Assembly (NCBI GenBank): GCA_963804055.1
Contig: CAWDOU010000007.1
Span: 15,602 to 79,601 of the forward strand
Reading direction: 5' to 3'
DNA: 64,000 nt
Source: Bog-473 sp963804055
Lineage (GTDB): Bacteria; Actinomycetota; Acidimicrobiia; Acidimicrobiales; RAAP-2
This document shows, piece by piece, positions 17,427-26,400 of this stretch. Within the stretch, counting starts at the first letter, position 1, and the number at the start of each line of letters is the position of its first letter. A program made the translations under genes and the position numbers. The notes under the pieces are model-generated. The model searched no databases, was not told where the DNA came from, and saw only the letters and a program-made list of their open reading frames with translations.

Positions 17427-17557
17427 ACGCGGGAAACGGCCGGACCAGGCGGTCCTTGCGGTCCCCCTGGTCACACACCCGGACGGAGGGCGAGGCTGCA
17501 GGTAATCTCGTCCCCTCGCGACGCCGCTGCGCGCGGCCGGACGTCCAACGGGGGCTG

Positions 17558-18769
17558 ATGCCACAACTCGTCTCGGATCTGCAGCTGCCTTTCCTCGACA
17601 CGGTCGGGCTGGAGCGGCGCGAGGCCGTCGACGCCATTGCGGCAGCCCGCTCGGTCCACTGGTTGGCCCGGTCGGAGCTGGGTTACACGGTGACCCGGCT
17701 GCAGGACGTCACGGCCATCCTGCGTGATCAGCGCTTCCATTCCGCCCTGTCCATGATTGAGCAGTCGCCCGAGCTGCAGGGCTCCGACGCCAGCGCTCGC
17801 CGCGGCGAGTCCATCCTCACCATGGAGGGCCCCGGCCACGCCCGCCTGCGCCGTCTGGTGGCGCCGGCCTTCACGCCGGCGTCGGCCAACCGCCTGCGCC
17901 CCACCATGCAACGGGTGGTCGGCGAGCTGGTCGACCGCGTCGTGGCGCAGGGCGCGTGCGAGCTCGTGGCCGACGTGTGCGAGCCCTATCCCATCCCGAT
18001 CATCTGCGAGCTCCTCGGCGCCCCACCCGAGGACTGGAAGCTGTTCTCCGGTTGGGCCAGCGACATCTTCCGCATCTTCAACAACAACCTGGCCGAGGAC
18101 CTGCCCTTCATCACGCGGGCCGGCGAGGAGCTCACCGAGTACGTGAGCGAGATGATCGCGGCGCGCCGGGCCGACCCGCGCGACGACCTCTTGAGTGACC
18201 TCATCGCCATCGAGCAGGAGGGCGACCGGCTCTCGACGGACGAGATGGCCATGCTGGCGCAGGCGGTGCTGATGGCGGGCACCGACACCACCCGCAACCA
18301 GCTCGCCTGTTCGGTGGCCCTCTTCACCGAACATCCCGACCAGTGGGCCCTCCTGGCTGAACGCCCCGAACTCGCCGGACGCGCCGTCGAGGAGTCCATG
18401 CGCTACCTGGGCGCCGTGCGGGGCACCGCGCGCTTCGCCGCCGAGGATGTCGTCTACCGCGATGTGCTGTTCCCCCAGGGGACGTTGGTGGCCACCTCGC
18501 TGGCCGGAGCCAACCGCGATCCGGAGGCCTTCGACGATCCCGACGTCTTCGACATCACGCGGGAGCGCAGCACGGCGCAGATGACGTTCGGAGCGGGTAT
18601 CCACTTCTGCATGGGTGCCGCGCTGGCCCGGGCCGAGCTGCAGGAGGCGCTCCCCCTGCTGGCCCGGCGTCTGCCGGACCTGACCCGCGACGGTGCCATC
18701 ACGTGGAAGCCGTCGACGTTCGGCATCTGGGGCCCGGAGCGACTGCCCCTGCGGTTCACGCCTTCGTAA
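17558..18769 (+). CDS. Cytochrome P450
   Basis: 403 residues from the ATG at 17558. The I-helix oxygen-activation motif LMAGTDTTRNQL is near 237-248, the K-helix ExxR is in EESMR near 277, and the haem loop FGAGIHFCMGAALARAE supplies the Cys ligand near residue 350. The length is standard for soluble bacterial class I P450s, which need ferredoxin and a reductase; neither is encoded nearby. The substrate cannot be predicted. TAATCT near 17500 is a possible -10, giving a leader of about 50 bases. The gene converges on the transglutaminase gene with 3 bases between stops. Confidence 0.95.
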   Translation: MPQLVSDLQLPFLDTVGLERREAVDAIAAARSVHWLARSELGYTVTRLQDVTAILRDQRFHSALSMIEQSPELQGSDASARRGESILTMEGPGHARLRRLVAPAFTPASANRLRPTMQRVVGELVDRVVAQGACELVADVCEPYPIPIICELLGAPPEDWKLFSGWASDIFRIFNNNLAEDLPFITRAGEELTEYVSEMIAARRADPRDDLLSDLIAIEQEGDRLSTDEMAMLAQAVLMAGTDTTRNQLACSVALFTEHPDQWALLAERPELAGRAVEESMRYLGAVRGTARFAAEDVVYRDVLFPQGTLVATSLAGANRDPEAFDDPDVFDITRERSTAQMTFGAGIHFCMGAALARAELQEALPLLARRLPDLTRDGAITWKPSTFGIWGPERLPLRFTPS

Positions 18770-18772
18770 CCG

Positions 18773-20860
18773 TCAGTCCCGCGCCGACGCGCCCACCGGA
18801 ACCGGCACCCCGGCGGCGTCCGGCGCGCCCTCGGTCTGCGGCCGCGCACGTACCCGCGTCCGCCTGGCCTCGTCGACCATGGCGCGCTGCGCGGTCCGGG
18901 GTGGGTCGTGGCCCCCGTAGGCGCTGGCCTCGACCGACGACGCCAGCCGGGTCCAGGTCGACGACGCCGGCCCGGTGTGCTCGTCCAGCCGGACGGCGTA
19001 CTCCGCCAGGGTCTCGGAGGGCCGACGGGGGTGGCCACCCCGGCGTCCGGCGCGCTCGGCCAGCAGCGCCACCCGCCCGGCCCAGGTGGCCGGCCGTGCA
19101 CGACGGCGGTGCACCAGGACCGCCGCCAGGCCGACGACGCCCAGGACCACGACGACCGGGACCGGCGGCACCCGCCGCAGGGCCGAGCCGACGTCGTGCA
19201 GCGCGGTGGCGCCGGGGCTCGGGTTGCTGAGCGGCACGACCGCCGTGGGATCGAAGTTCTGCCAGCCGTAGCCGGGGAACCACACCTGGACCCAGGCATG
19301 GGCGTCGTCGGCATGGACCTGGTACAGGTCCGTGATCGGGTCGTAGCCCCCCGGCACGTAGCCGACCGCCTCGCGGGCGGGAATGCCGAGGGAGCGCAGC
19401 ATCACGGCCAGCGAGGTCGAGATCTGCTCGCAGAAGCCGACGCGGTTGCCGAAGAGGAACTCGTCCACGGTGTCGGCCCCCGCCGGCAGGGGCGGGATGT
19501 TCTCCGAGTAGCGGGTGTGCGTGCCGATCCAGTGGATGAGCGACTGCACCTTGTCGTAGGTGGTCGTGTCGTGTGCGGTGACGGATTGGGCCAGGGCGAG
19601 CACGCGCTGATACGTGTGCGGCAGTTGCTCCGCGTGCCGGGCCACGCCGGCCGGGAGTGGGAACGGGCTGTCGGCGGTGCGGAGTTGCGCGGGGGTGGCC
19701 GTGCTCACCTGCGAATCGACCGTGTAGACCGACCCGCTCCCCAGGCCCAGGGGCGACACGATGGTGCCGTCGGCCGCGACGTACAGCTTGCCGGAGGGGA
19801 ACCACACCTCGCTCGCGCTCTCGGCATGGAAGACGAGGTTCGCCGTGGCATTCGCGATGTAGAAGGTCTGCAGGTCGCTCTGCCCGAACGGGACGTCGCC
19901 CTGGGCGAGCGGAAGCAGGAAGGGCGACGCCTGGCGGACGGCACGCCTCGGCACCGGCTCCGACTCCGTCCAGCTCTGCCCGTTCCAGGTGTCGAACGTC
20001 TCCCCGACCCAGTACGAGGGCCGCTGCGACCTGACCTGCATCACGAGCGTGTTGCCCAGGTTCCCGCGCAGGGCAGTGTTCAGGCTGCCGGCGAAGCCGA
20101 GGTAGCCGCCGACGCGGATCCGGCTGGCGGGGCTCCCGGCACGCGACAGCTGTGCCGCCACGCCGGAGTCGCCGGCGAGGCTGCCCGGCTCCCCGATCGA
20201 CCCGCCGTCGCCCGCCCGGGCGACGAAGTCGACCCGGGACGAGACCACCGGCGCGGGGAGCACCAGGAAGATGGCGGCCGCCGCCGTCGACGTGGCGACG
20301 AGCGCCAGCACGACGCCCGAGGCCCGGATGCGGCCGCCCCCGCTGGCCGACGTCCACATCTCGGTCAGGGACCACAGGCTGCAGCAGGACCAGGCCACCA
20401 CGTACAGGCCGTAGCGGAGGTCGATCGCCAGCGCCCCACCCACCGCCATGAGGCCGGCCGACGCCCCGAGGCTGAAGAGCAGATCGCGCCGGGAGGGCAC
20501 GTGGAAGGAGTGGACGACCAGGACGGCAACCAGCAGGGCCGTCAAGGGGTTGACCACGGACGTGATGCCGGCGTTGGGCGAGCTCACCTCGTGGAAGAAC
20601 CAGACGCAGGCGACGATGGCGCCCACCGCAACCGCGACCTTGATCCACCAGGGGGGCCGGGCCCGGGTGGCGTGCGAGAACGCCGTGCCGACGGTGACGA
20701 GCACCATGGCGCCCACCGCCGTCGTCCAGGCGATCTCCTCGAGGGACGCGCAGGCGGCGATCGCAACCAGCGCCGCACCGAGGCAGGCGATCCGCAGTCG
20801 CAGCGAGTCCTCGGGCACCCCCGGCTGGTTGGCGCGCCGGATGGCGTCGAGGACGCTCAC
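18773..20860 (-). CDS. Transglutaminase-like membrane protein (TgpA type)
   Basis: 695 residues. Several membrane helices fill residues ~25-220 (for example ACLGAALVAIAACASL, AVGAMVLVTVGTAF, VAVAVGAIVACVWFF), then an extracytoplasmic region with the transglutaminase core: Cys in VGFCEQISTSLAVMLRSLG, His in DDAHAWVQVWFPGYGW and Asp in NFDPT. A last helix VPVVVVLGVVGLAAVLV precedes an Arg-rich cytoplasmic tail. The GTG overlaps the DUF58 stop. The MoxR-DUF58-TgpA set is widespread; it is thought to act in envelope or protein-complex assembly, but the substrate of the thiol enzyme is unknown. Confidence 0.9.
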   Translation of the reverse strand: MSVLDAIRRANQPGVPEDSLRLRIACLGAALVAIAACASLEEIAWTTAVGAMVLVTVGTAFSHATRARPPWWIKVAVAVGAIVACVWFFHEVSSPNAGITSVVNPLTALLVAVLVVHSFHVPSRRDLLFSLGASAGLMAVGGALAIDLRYGLYVVAWSCCSLWSLTEMWTSASGGGRIRASGVVLALVATSTAAAAIFLVLPAPVVSSRVDFVARAGDGGSIGEPGSLAGDSGVAAQLSRAGSPASRIRVGGYLGFAGSLNTALRGNLGNTLVMQVRSQRPSYWVGETFDTWNGQSWTESEPVPRRAVRQASPFLLPLAQGDVPFGQSDLQTFYIANATANLVFHAESASEVWFPSGKLYVAADGTIVSPLGLGSGSVYTVDSQVSTATPAQLRTADSPFPLPAGVARHAEQLPHTYQRVLALAQSVTAHDTTTYDKVQSLIHWIGTHTRYSENIPPLPAGADTVDEFLFGNRVGFCEQISTSLAVMLRSLGIPAREAVGYVPGGYDPITDLYQVHADDAHAWVQVWFPGYGWQNFDPTAVVPLSNPSPGATALHDVGSALRRVPPVPVVVVLGVVGLAAVLVHRRRARPATWAGRVALLAERAGRRGGHPRRPSETLAEYAVRLDEHTGPASSTWTRLASSVEASAYGGHDPPRTAQRAMVDEARRTRVRARPQTEGAPDAAGVPVPVGASARD

Positions 20861-21741
20861 GGGCCCGCCACGGCGCGGGCGAGGCGGCGTCCGGCGCTCC
20901 GCCGGTCCGCCACGGGCCCGACGACGAGACCCCCGGGCTCCCGGGTTCCCAGGAGGACCGGGCCCCCACCCTGGAGCAGTCCGACGACCGACCCCAAGGC
21001 GCCCTCCGCCACGCGTTCGGCCGCGTCGGGGTCGCGCGGGAGCTCCACGGTCACGGTCACGGGCTCGGCCGCCGGCCGTTCCACCTCGCGCACCATGAGA
21101 AGGCCGGCGTGGGCCGTGGCGCGCCAGTGCACGAGGCGCCGGGGGTCACCGGGCACGTACGGACGGGCGCCGCGGGGCAGGCCCTCCTCCGCCCGGGGCC
21201 GGTCGAACAGGTCACCGGTCCCCTCCTCGGGCCGCACGGACACCGGCTGGGGCGGGCCACAACGGGGCGACACGTGGAGGTCCGAGGGCAGTGGGAGGCG
21301 CACCCGCCTCGTCCACCACTGCAACGCGAACGGCGCGGCCGACGCCACGTCGACGATGACGGCCTGGTGGACGCCGCGACGCTCCGGTACCAGCACGACC
21401 ACCGCGTCGTCGGCGGTCCGCCCTCGCCGCGGTCCCACGAACGTCTCCGGGCCCGGCGGCTCCACCGGGCGCACGCGCACACGGCCGCGCGACACCACAT
21501 GCAGCGGGACCGGCAGGCCGGCGATCCCGTCGCCGGGTGCGCTGCCGATGACGAGACGGGCTCGGCTCACGACCACGAAGGGGCCGACGAGCCCGACCAG
21601 GAGGGCGCCGAAGACCAGGTCGCCGAGGACCTGGACCCACCCGGAGCCCGCATTGTGGGCCACCAGCCACCACAGACCGATGATCAGCACGCCGGCGACC
21701 ATCGGCGCCCAGGGGCGGGCCGGTCGCGCCCAACGGCTCAC
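20857..21741 (-). CDS. DUF58 protein
   Basis: 294 residues from the GTG at 21741, which overlaps the moxR stop (GTGA); the longer open frame upstream merely overlaps moxR. Two N-terminal helices (MVAGVLIIGLWWLVA and VFGALLVGLVGPFVVV) anchor it, followed by a beta-rich part and the DUF58 motif RPYVPGDPRRLVHWRATAH near residue 205. DUF58 proteins carry a VWA-like fold and pair with MoxR ATPases. It overlaps the transglutaminase gene downstream, so three proteins are made from coupled frames. Confidence 0.88.
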   Translation of the reverse strand: MSRWARPARPWAPMVAGVLIIGLWWLVAHNAGSGWVQVLGDLVFGALLVGLVGPFVVVSRARLVIGSAPGDGIAGLPVPLHVVSRGRVRVRPVEPPGPETFVGPRRGRTADDAVVVLVPERRGVHQAVIVDVASAAPFALQWWTRRVRLPLPSDLHVSPRCGPPQPVSVRPEEGTGDLFDRPRAEEGLPRGARPYVPGDPRRLVHWRATAHAGLLMVREVERPAAEPVTVTVELPRDPDAAERVAEGALGSVVGLLQGGGPVLLGTREPGGLVVGPVADRRSAGRRLARAVAGP

Positions 21742-22703
21742 GGTCTGGGCGCGGCGGTCGTTTCGAGAAGCTCCCGGATCACGGCGGCGGAACGCTCGAC
21801 GTCGGCCTCGGGTTCGACGGTCACGATGCGATGGGACAGGCAGGCCACCGCAACGGCCTTCACGTCGTCGGGCACCACATAGGGCCGGGTGTCGAGCACG
21901 GCGTGCGCCTGGGCGGCGCGGATGAGCCAGATGGCGGCCCGCGGGCTGGCGCCGAGGTGCACGCCCGGCGCCGACCGGCTGGCCCGGCACAACTCGACGG
22001 CGTAGGTCGCGACCGCCTCGTGCACGGCGACGTCCCCGGTCGCCCGCTGGGCCCGCCCCCACTCCTCGGACGTGCACACCGCGCCGAGCTCGGCCAGGGC
22101 GTACGTCCCGCCGCCATGGAGCGCCAGCCGCACTTCGTGCGCGGCGTCGGGGTACCCGATGGCCGTCGACATGGCGAAGCGGTCGAGCTGGCTCTCGACC
22201 AGGGGGAAGGTGCCGCGCTGCGACTGGGGATTCTGCGTGGCGATGACCAGGTGCGGTTGCGGCAGCGGCCAGGTCTGTCCGTCGACGCTGACCTGGCGCT
22301 CCTCCATCGTCTCGAGCAGGGCCGATTGCGTGCGCGGCGGGGTGCGGTTCAGCTCGTCCACCAACACGACATGGGCGAAGACGGGGCCGGGTCGGAAGTC
22401 CCAACTCCCGGTATCGGGCATGAAGACGGAGACGCCCGTGATGTCGGACGGGAGCAGGTCGGGATGGCCCTGGACCCGTGACAGCTCGGACCCCAGGGAG
22501 AGCGCGAGGGTGCGGGCCAACACGGTCTTGCCGACGCCCGGCACATCCTCAATGAGGAGGTGGCCGCCGGAGAGTGCGGCGACGGCCGCGGCGACGAGCG
22601 CGCCCCGGCTCCCGAGCACGACCTGCTCGAGGTTGCGGACCAGCGCCTGGCCGAGGGCGACGGCATCGTCGAGGTCGCGCACCCGCTCGTCGAGGACGCT
22701 CAC
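21738..22703 (-). CDS. MoxR-type AAA+ ATPase
   Basis: 321 residues. Walker A DVPGVGKT (53-60), pore or insert motif GHPDLLPSDITGVS (79-92), Walker B VVLVDELNRTPP (112-123), sensor 1 IATQNPQSQRGTFPL and arginine finger region ESQLDRFAMS are all present, the standard MoxR set. It is a chaperone-like ATPase that probably remodels its DUF58 and transglutaminase partners. The GTG start is the first gene of the operon; TAGTCT on the minus strand at 22738-22743 is a possible -10 with a leader of ~30 bases. Confidence 0.95.
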   Translation of the reverse strand: MSVLDERVRDLDDAVALGQALVRNLEQVVLGSRGALVAAAVAALSGGHLLIEDVPGVGKTVLARTLALSLGSELSRVQGHPDLLPSDITGVSVFMPDTGSWDFRPGPVFAHVVLVDELNRTPPRTQSALLETMEERQVSVDGQTWPLPQPHLVIATQNPQSQRGTFPLVESQLDRFAMSTAIGYPDAAHEVRLALHGGGTYALAELGAVCTSEEWGRAQRATGDVAVHEAVATYAVELCRASRSAPGVHLGASPRAAIWLIRAAQAHAVLDTRPYVVPDDVKAVAVACLSHRIVTVEPEADVERSAAVIRELLETTAAPRP

Positions 22704-22827
22704 CGGGTCACCGCCGCGCCGTGGGCCATGGGCACAAAGACTACGGGCGCTGTGGCCCCTGTCGGTCCCCGGGCGCCCCGTTCCGCCCGGCCACGGCGTG
22801 AGACCCCGGCCGTGTGGCCGGACGACG

Positions 22828-22850
22828 GGCGCCGGGCCGGGGCCGGCGCC
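22828..22850 (-). terminator. GC-rich hairpin after the DinB-like gene
   Basis: GGCGCCGG pairs with CCGGCGCC around a 7-base loop, 12 bases after the stop at 22863 on the minus strand. No T-run. Confidence 0.5.
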
Positions 22851-22862
22851 GGGCGGGCGTGC

Positions 22863-23429
22863 TCAGACCTGGCGCCCGAGGAAGGCCGCCAGCTCGTCCG
22901 CCGCCGAGGCGCCCGGCGGTGCCTCCACCTGGGCTCCGAAGGGCGCCGAGCCGTCCGGCCCGCGCAGCGCGTCGGAGAGGAAGGTCCGGGCGAAGGCCAG
23001 CAGGATCGCCGCCAGCTCGGGGTCGAGGTCCGTCGACTGTCCCGTGGCACGGGCCAGATCCCAGCCGTGGGTGAACGTGTCCGTTGTCGCAATGTTGACG
23101 AAGATCGCCCCGGGAAGCTCCGCGAAGGGGAGCTGCAGCGTCCTCTCCATCACGCCGTCGGCCTCGAACGCCTTGACGGCCCGCGCCGCGCCGCGGTTGA
23201 ACTCCGTGACGTAGTCCCCGCCGCAGAAATCGACGGCGGCTCCCCCGGTCGGCGCCACGCCGGTCTCGGCCGTCACGGCGAAGTACGTCGTGCCCCCCAC
23301 CACGTGGTTGATCACCTCGCGCACCTTCCACGACGCGCACGGGGTCGCGCCGTCCAGTTGCTGGGCCTCGACCTCGGCCAGGACCCCGGCCGTCGAGGCA
23401 AAGCCCTGCGCCAACACGTCTGCACTCAT
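22863..23429 (-). CDS. TIGR03086/DinB-like mycothiol-type protein
   Basis: 188 residues. The four-helix DinB fold is suggested by TPCASWKVREVINHVVGGTT (metal His in HVVGG) and TTDTFTHGWDLARATGQ (second His pair), the pattern of the TIGR03086 family related to mycothiol-dependent maleylpyruvate isomerase. Such proteins bind a metal and often use mycothiol, but most are uncharacterised. The ATG at 23429 was chosen over an upstream start because GAGGAGGGG lies 3 bases before it. It lies 42 bases downstream of the MaoC pair and may belong to their transcript. Confidence 0.82.
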   Translation of the reverse strand: MSADVLAQGFASTAGVLAEVEAQQLDGATPCASWKVREVINHVVGGTTYFAVTAETGVAPTGGAAVDFCGGDYVTEFNRGAARAVKAFEADGVMERTLQLPFAELPGAIFVNIATTDTFTHGWDLARATGQSTDLDPELAAILLAFARTFLSDALRGPDGSAPFGAQVEAPPGASAADELAAFLGRQV

Positions 23430-23471
23430 CGCCCCTCCTCTCGCCGTCCTCGACGGCACGTGGGGGCAAGG

Positions 23472-23894
23472 CTACGGCAGGGCGGCCGTGGCCTCGCCGA
23501 CGAGCTTGTCCTCGCCCTCGCCGTTGGACAGCGTGACCGCGAGGTCCACCAGCCGCTTGCCGTCCTCTTCGCGCTTGGCGGTGACGACGATCTTGGAGGA
23601 GAGCACCTCGTCGGGCCAGGTCTGGCGGGCGAAGCGGACCTGGTAGCGCGTGATGTTGCCGACGCCCACGTAGTCCGTCAGCGCGGTGCCCAGCAGGCCC
23701 ATGGAGAACATGCCGTGCCCGAAGACGCTCGGCTGGCCGGCCTGCTGCGCCGCCACCTCGTCATGGTGCATCGGGTTGAAGTCCCCCGATGCACCGGCGT
23801 ACTTCACCAGGTCGGTCCGGGTCAGCTTGTGCGAGATCACCGGCGCCTCGTCGCCCACCTGCACGTCCTCGAAGGACAGTTTCTTCTCACCCAT
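23472..23894 (-). CDS. MaoC-like (R)-hydroxyacyl dehydratase subunit, HadB-like
   Basis: 140 residues. The hot-dog hydratase motif is YAGASGDFNPMHHDEVAAQQ, with catalytic Asp and His, then FGHGMFSMGLLGTAL and a final strand region. By family it hydrates or dehydrates (R)-3-hydroxyacyl thioesters. It is close in length and layout to mycobacterial HadB. The ATG at 23894 follows AGGGAGG by 8 bases; a GTG two codons upstream is too close to that site. It lies 13 bases after a HadA-like gene, so the two probably form a heterodimer for fatty-acyl or sterol side-chain metabolism. Confidence 0.88.
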   Translation of the reverse strand: MGEKKLSFEDVQVGDEAPVISHKLTRTDLVKYAGASGDFNPMHHDEVAAQQAGQPSVFGHGMFSMGLLGTALTDYVGVGNITRYQVRFARQTWPDEVLSSKIVVTAKREEDGKRLVDLAVTLSNGEGEDKLVGEATAALP

Positions 23895-23907
23895 GGTCAC
23901 GACCTCC

Positions 23908-24423
23908 CTAGGACCGGTGAATCAGGTTCATGCGCGCCGTCACGACCGGCTCGCCCGTCGACTCCTCGGTCCATTTCGTCTCCGAGCAGATGAACGTCAT
24001 CGTCCGCCCCTTCGACTCCTTCTGGTACACGTCGGAGATCACGCCGTCACCGATGAGCACGTCCCCGACCTGCACGGGCCGGTGGTAGAGGAATTCCTGC
24101 TCGCCGTGGAGGATGAGGCCGCCTTTGGCCATGAGCGGTCCCATGACCTTGGCCAGCGGGCTGCCGGTGGGCGCGTCCGCCGGCTGCATCTCCGCGAACG
24201 TGCCGGAGAACTCCATGGCGAAGGGCCACGTCGGCGGCGCGGGGATGTTGTCGAAGCCGGCCTGACGGGCCGCCTCGGGGTCGTGGTAGATCGGGCTCGT
24301 GCTGAGCAGGGCGTCCGCGAAGTGCTGCACCGGGCCCCGCTCCACGACCACCTTCGCCTTCCCCGTCGGCTCCCCGATGATGCTCTTGAGCAATTCCTCC
24401 ATCGCTGCGGCATCGTCTGCCAC
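23908..24423 (-). CDS. MaoC N-terminal-domain protein, HadA-like
   Basis: 171 residues. The segment GPVQHFADALLSTSPIYHDPEAARQAG is the degenerate hot-dog start seen in FAS1-type MaoC N-domains, and APPTWPFAMEFSGTFAE and GEQEFLYHRPVQVGDVL follow. It lacks the full catalytic Asp-His hydratase motif, as expected for the structural, acyl-binding subunit paired with a HadB-like partner. GGAGAGGAGG lies 6 bases before the GTG at 24423, which fixes the start. First gene of a minus-strand unit divergent from a nitroreductase gene. Confidence 0.82.
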   Translation of the reverse strand: MADDAAAMEELLKSIIGEPTGKAKVVVERGPVQHFADALLSTSPIYHDPEAARQAGFDNIPAPPTWPFAMEFSGTFAEMQPADAPTGSPLAKVMGPLMAKGGLILHGEQEFLYHRPVQVGDVLIGDGVISDVYQKESKGRTMTFICSETKWTEESTGEPVVTARMNLIHRS

Positions 24424-24573
24424 GATGTGCCTCCTCTCCCCGTCCCGCCGTCGATCTCCCCGCCCGACGCTGCACGGCGGGCACCGGCCCGGGCCGGTGC
24501 AGCGCCAAAGGTAGCGGGGCCGCCTCGACGCCGCCCAATCCGGCCCGGGCGGCGGCCCTCCCCGCGTGGTCGG

Positions 24574-24579
24574 TACCAT
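24574..24579 (+). promoter_or_regulatory. -10 element for nitroreductase gene
   Basis: TACCAT, 8 bases before the ATG at 24588. Confidence 0.45.
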
Positions 24580-24587
24580 CGGCCGCC

Positions 24588-25193
24588 ATGCCCGACTTCT
24601 TCGAGGTGGTGCACACCCAGCGGGCGGCCCGGTCGTTCCTCCCCGACGACGTCGACGACGCCACGGTGGCGCGGGTCCTCACAGCGGCCACGCACGCCCC
24701 GAGCGCCGAGAACAGCCAGCCCTTCGTCTTCGTCGTCGTCCGCGACGCCGCCGTACGGGCCGCCATCGGGGCCTTGACGGCGCGCCTCTGGGAGGGGGGT
24801 GCCAGGGCGCTCGAGGAGCAACGCCTCTCCCCCGCGTTCCTACGCGACGTCGACCACGGGGCGACGGGAGGCGTCGCCGGGGCCCCGGTGCTGGTGGTGA
24901 TCTGCGGCGACACCCGACTCACCTACGCCAACGCCATGGACGCGTCCATCTTCCCGGCGGTCCAGAACCTCCTGCTCGCGGCGCACGCCCTCGGCCTGGG
25001 CTCGACCCTGACCACGCTGCCGGTCCTGGCCGGCGACGAGCTGTCGGCGCACCTGGGCCTGCCGGCCGAGGTGGTGCCCGTCGCCGTGGTCCCGCTCGGC
25101 CACCTCCCCAAGCCCCTGGGCCCTCCGAGCCGGCAGCCGCTCTCCGAGAAGGCCCACCTCGACCGCTACGGGACGCCCTTCCCGCCGGGCTGA
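24588..25193 (+). CDS. Nitroreductase-family protein
   Basis: 201 residues. QRAARSFLPDDVDDATVARVL is the N-terminal FMN-binding stretch, ATHAPSAENSQPFVFVVV the second, and PAVQNLLLAAHALGLGSTL the helix that closes the flavin pocket. It belongs to the nitro/flavin reductase superfamily, which in actinobacteria includes NAD(P)H enzymes and F420 or cobalamin relatives; the specific reaction is open. The coding end overlaps the 3-prime end of the convergent glycosyltransferase gene by 28 bases. Confidence 0.88.
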   Translation: MPDFFEVVHTQRAARSFLPDDVDDATVARVLTAATHAPSAENSQPFVFVVVRDAAVRAAIGALTARLWEGGARALEEQRLSPAFLRDVDHGATGGVAGAPVLVVICGDTRLTYANAMDASIFPAVQNLLLAAHALGLGSTLTTLPVLAGDELSAHLGLPAEVVPVAVVPLGHLPKPLGPPSRQPLSEKAHLDRYGTPFPPG

Positions 25194-26383
25194 GCGAATC
25201 CTTCGAGGAACGAGCAGTAGCGGTCCAGGACGACGGGCCAGGTGTAGTTGGCCTCCACGTAGCGCCGCCCGTTCCGGGAAAGGACCTCCCTCCGGGTCTG
25301 ATCCGTGACGAGGAGGCCGAGGGTCGCCTCGAACTCGGCGAAGTCGGCGAACCACAGCCCCGCACCCGACTGCTCGCAGTGCTCGCGCGTCGCGCCGCAC
25401 ACCGCGTTCACCAGAACGGGAACGCCCGCGGTCAGCGCCTCGATCACCGTGAGCGAGAACGACTCGTGCGGCGAGGGTGCGACCAGGACCTGCGCCCCAC
25501 GCAGCAGCGCCCACTTCGCGTCGTCGTCGATCATGCCCGTGACCACGATGTCGTCGGCCGGGGCCGGCGGGTCGACCACCTGGCCCACGAGCACGAGCCG
25601 GAGGGGGCCCGGGTGGCGCTCCTTGAAGGCCCGGAAGAAACGCCACAGCATGCCGGTGCCCTTCTGGTCGTCGACGCGCCCGATGCACACGACATAGGGC
25701 ACGTCGTCGACTCCGAACGCGGCCCGCACCGCCTCCTCCCCGCCGCGGTGGCCGCCCTCCCCCGGCACCGCCGGCTCCTCGACGCCCAACCCGACCAGCA
25801 CCTGGCGCGTCGCCGCCACACCGAAGCGCGCGTTGACGAGCGCGCGCTCGCTCCGGCTGTGGAAGGCAAAGCCCCGGCACCGTGCGAACAGGTCGTCGAA
25901 GAGGGGCAGGTGCAGCGCCGGCTCCTCGTGCGCAGCGGGATGCAACACGGCCCGTTCGGCCACCAGGGGCAGCCCGCGCACGGTCGGGTAGTACAGGTAC
26001 GGGTAGAACGCCAGCACGTCGGCGTCGCTGGCCGCCACGGCCTCCAGGAGGGCCGGCGAGCGCGGGCCCTGCAGGTCGACCCAGCGCTCCATGTCGGCCA
26101 CGCTGGCATGCGCCGGGTCGTCCCGCATCTGCGCCCAGAGGGGGTGGAAGTGCTCGTCGCGGCCGGCCGCGGAGCGGATGCGCCGCACCCGCACCCCCCG
26201 CTCCGTCGCCGTCCCCTCGTCCAGTTCGTCGCGCCAGGTGATGGCGTCGAGGGCGCAGGTCGTCAGGACCTCGACGTCCCAGCCCCTGTCGGCCACCAGG
26301 CGCTCCGCCAGCATGCGGGCCCCCGTCTCGGCGCCGCCCCGGATGGTCCGGCCGTAGCGCGGGACGACGAAGGCGAGCTTCAC
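25166..26383 (-). CDS. GT4-type glycosyltransferase
   Basis: 405 residues from the GTG at 26383. KLAFVVPRYGRTIRGGAET starts the acceptor domain, YVVCIGRVDDQKGTGMLW the donor domain, and PSPHESFSLTVIEALTAGVP is the GT4 donor motif. It parallels 2505-3710 along its length, including the AFYPYLYYPTVRGL and LHPAAHEEPALHLPLF segments, so the pair arose by duplication. It stands alone, far from the glycan block, and its last nine codons overlap the convergent nitroreductase gene. Sugar specificity is unknown. Confidence 0.88.
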   Translation of the reverse strand: MKLAFVVPRYGRTIRGGAETGARMLAERLVADRGWDVEVLTTCALDAITWRDELDEGTATERGVRVRRIRSAAGRDEHFHPLWAQMRDDPAHASVADMERWVDLQGPRSPALLEAVAASDADVLAFYPYLYYPTVRGLPLVAERAVLHPAAHEEPALHLPLFDDLFARCRGFAFHSRSERALVNARFGVAATRQVLVGLGVEEPAVPGEGGHRGGEEAVRAAFGVDDVPYVVCIGRVDDQKGTGMLWRFFRAFKERHPGPLRLVLVGQVVDPPAPADDIVVTGMIDDDAKWALLRGAQVLVAPSPHESFSLTVIEALTAGVPVLVNAVCGATREHCEQSGAGLWFADFAEFEATLGLLVTDQTRREVLSRNGRRYVEANYTWPVVLDRYCSFLEGFAQPGGKGVP

Positions 26384-26400
26384 GTGCGTTCGACCGGGAC

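Noticed and set aside
18908..21925. 1005-codon open frame on the plus strand
   Set aside because: It is antisense to the transglutaminase and DUF58 genes, which have recognisable domains; long antisense frames are a product of high GC content.
21742..22404. N-terminal extension of the DUF58 frame
   Set aside because: It overlaps the moxR coding sequence in another frame; the GTGA overlap at 21738-21741 gives the real start.
20849..22703. The shared 5-prime sequence GTGAGCGTCCTCGACG of moxR and the transglutaminase gene as a regulatory repeat
   Set aside because: Sixteen bases encoding MSVLD at two starts are within what coding similarity could give, and no matching upstream element is seen.
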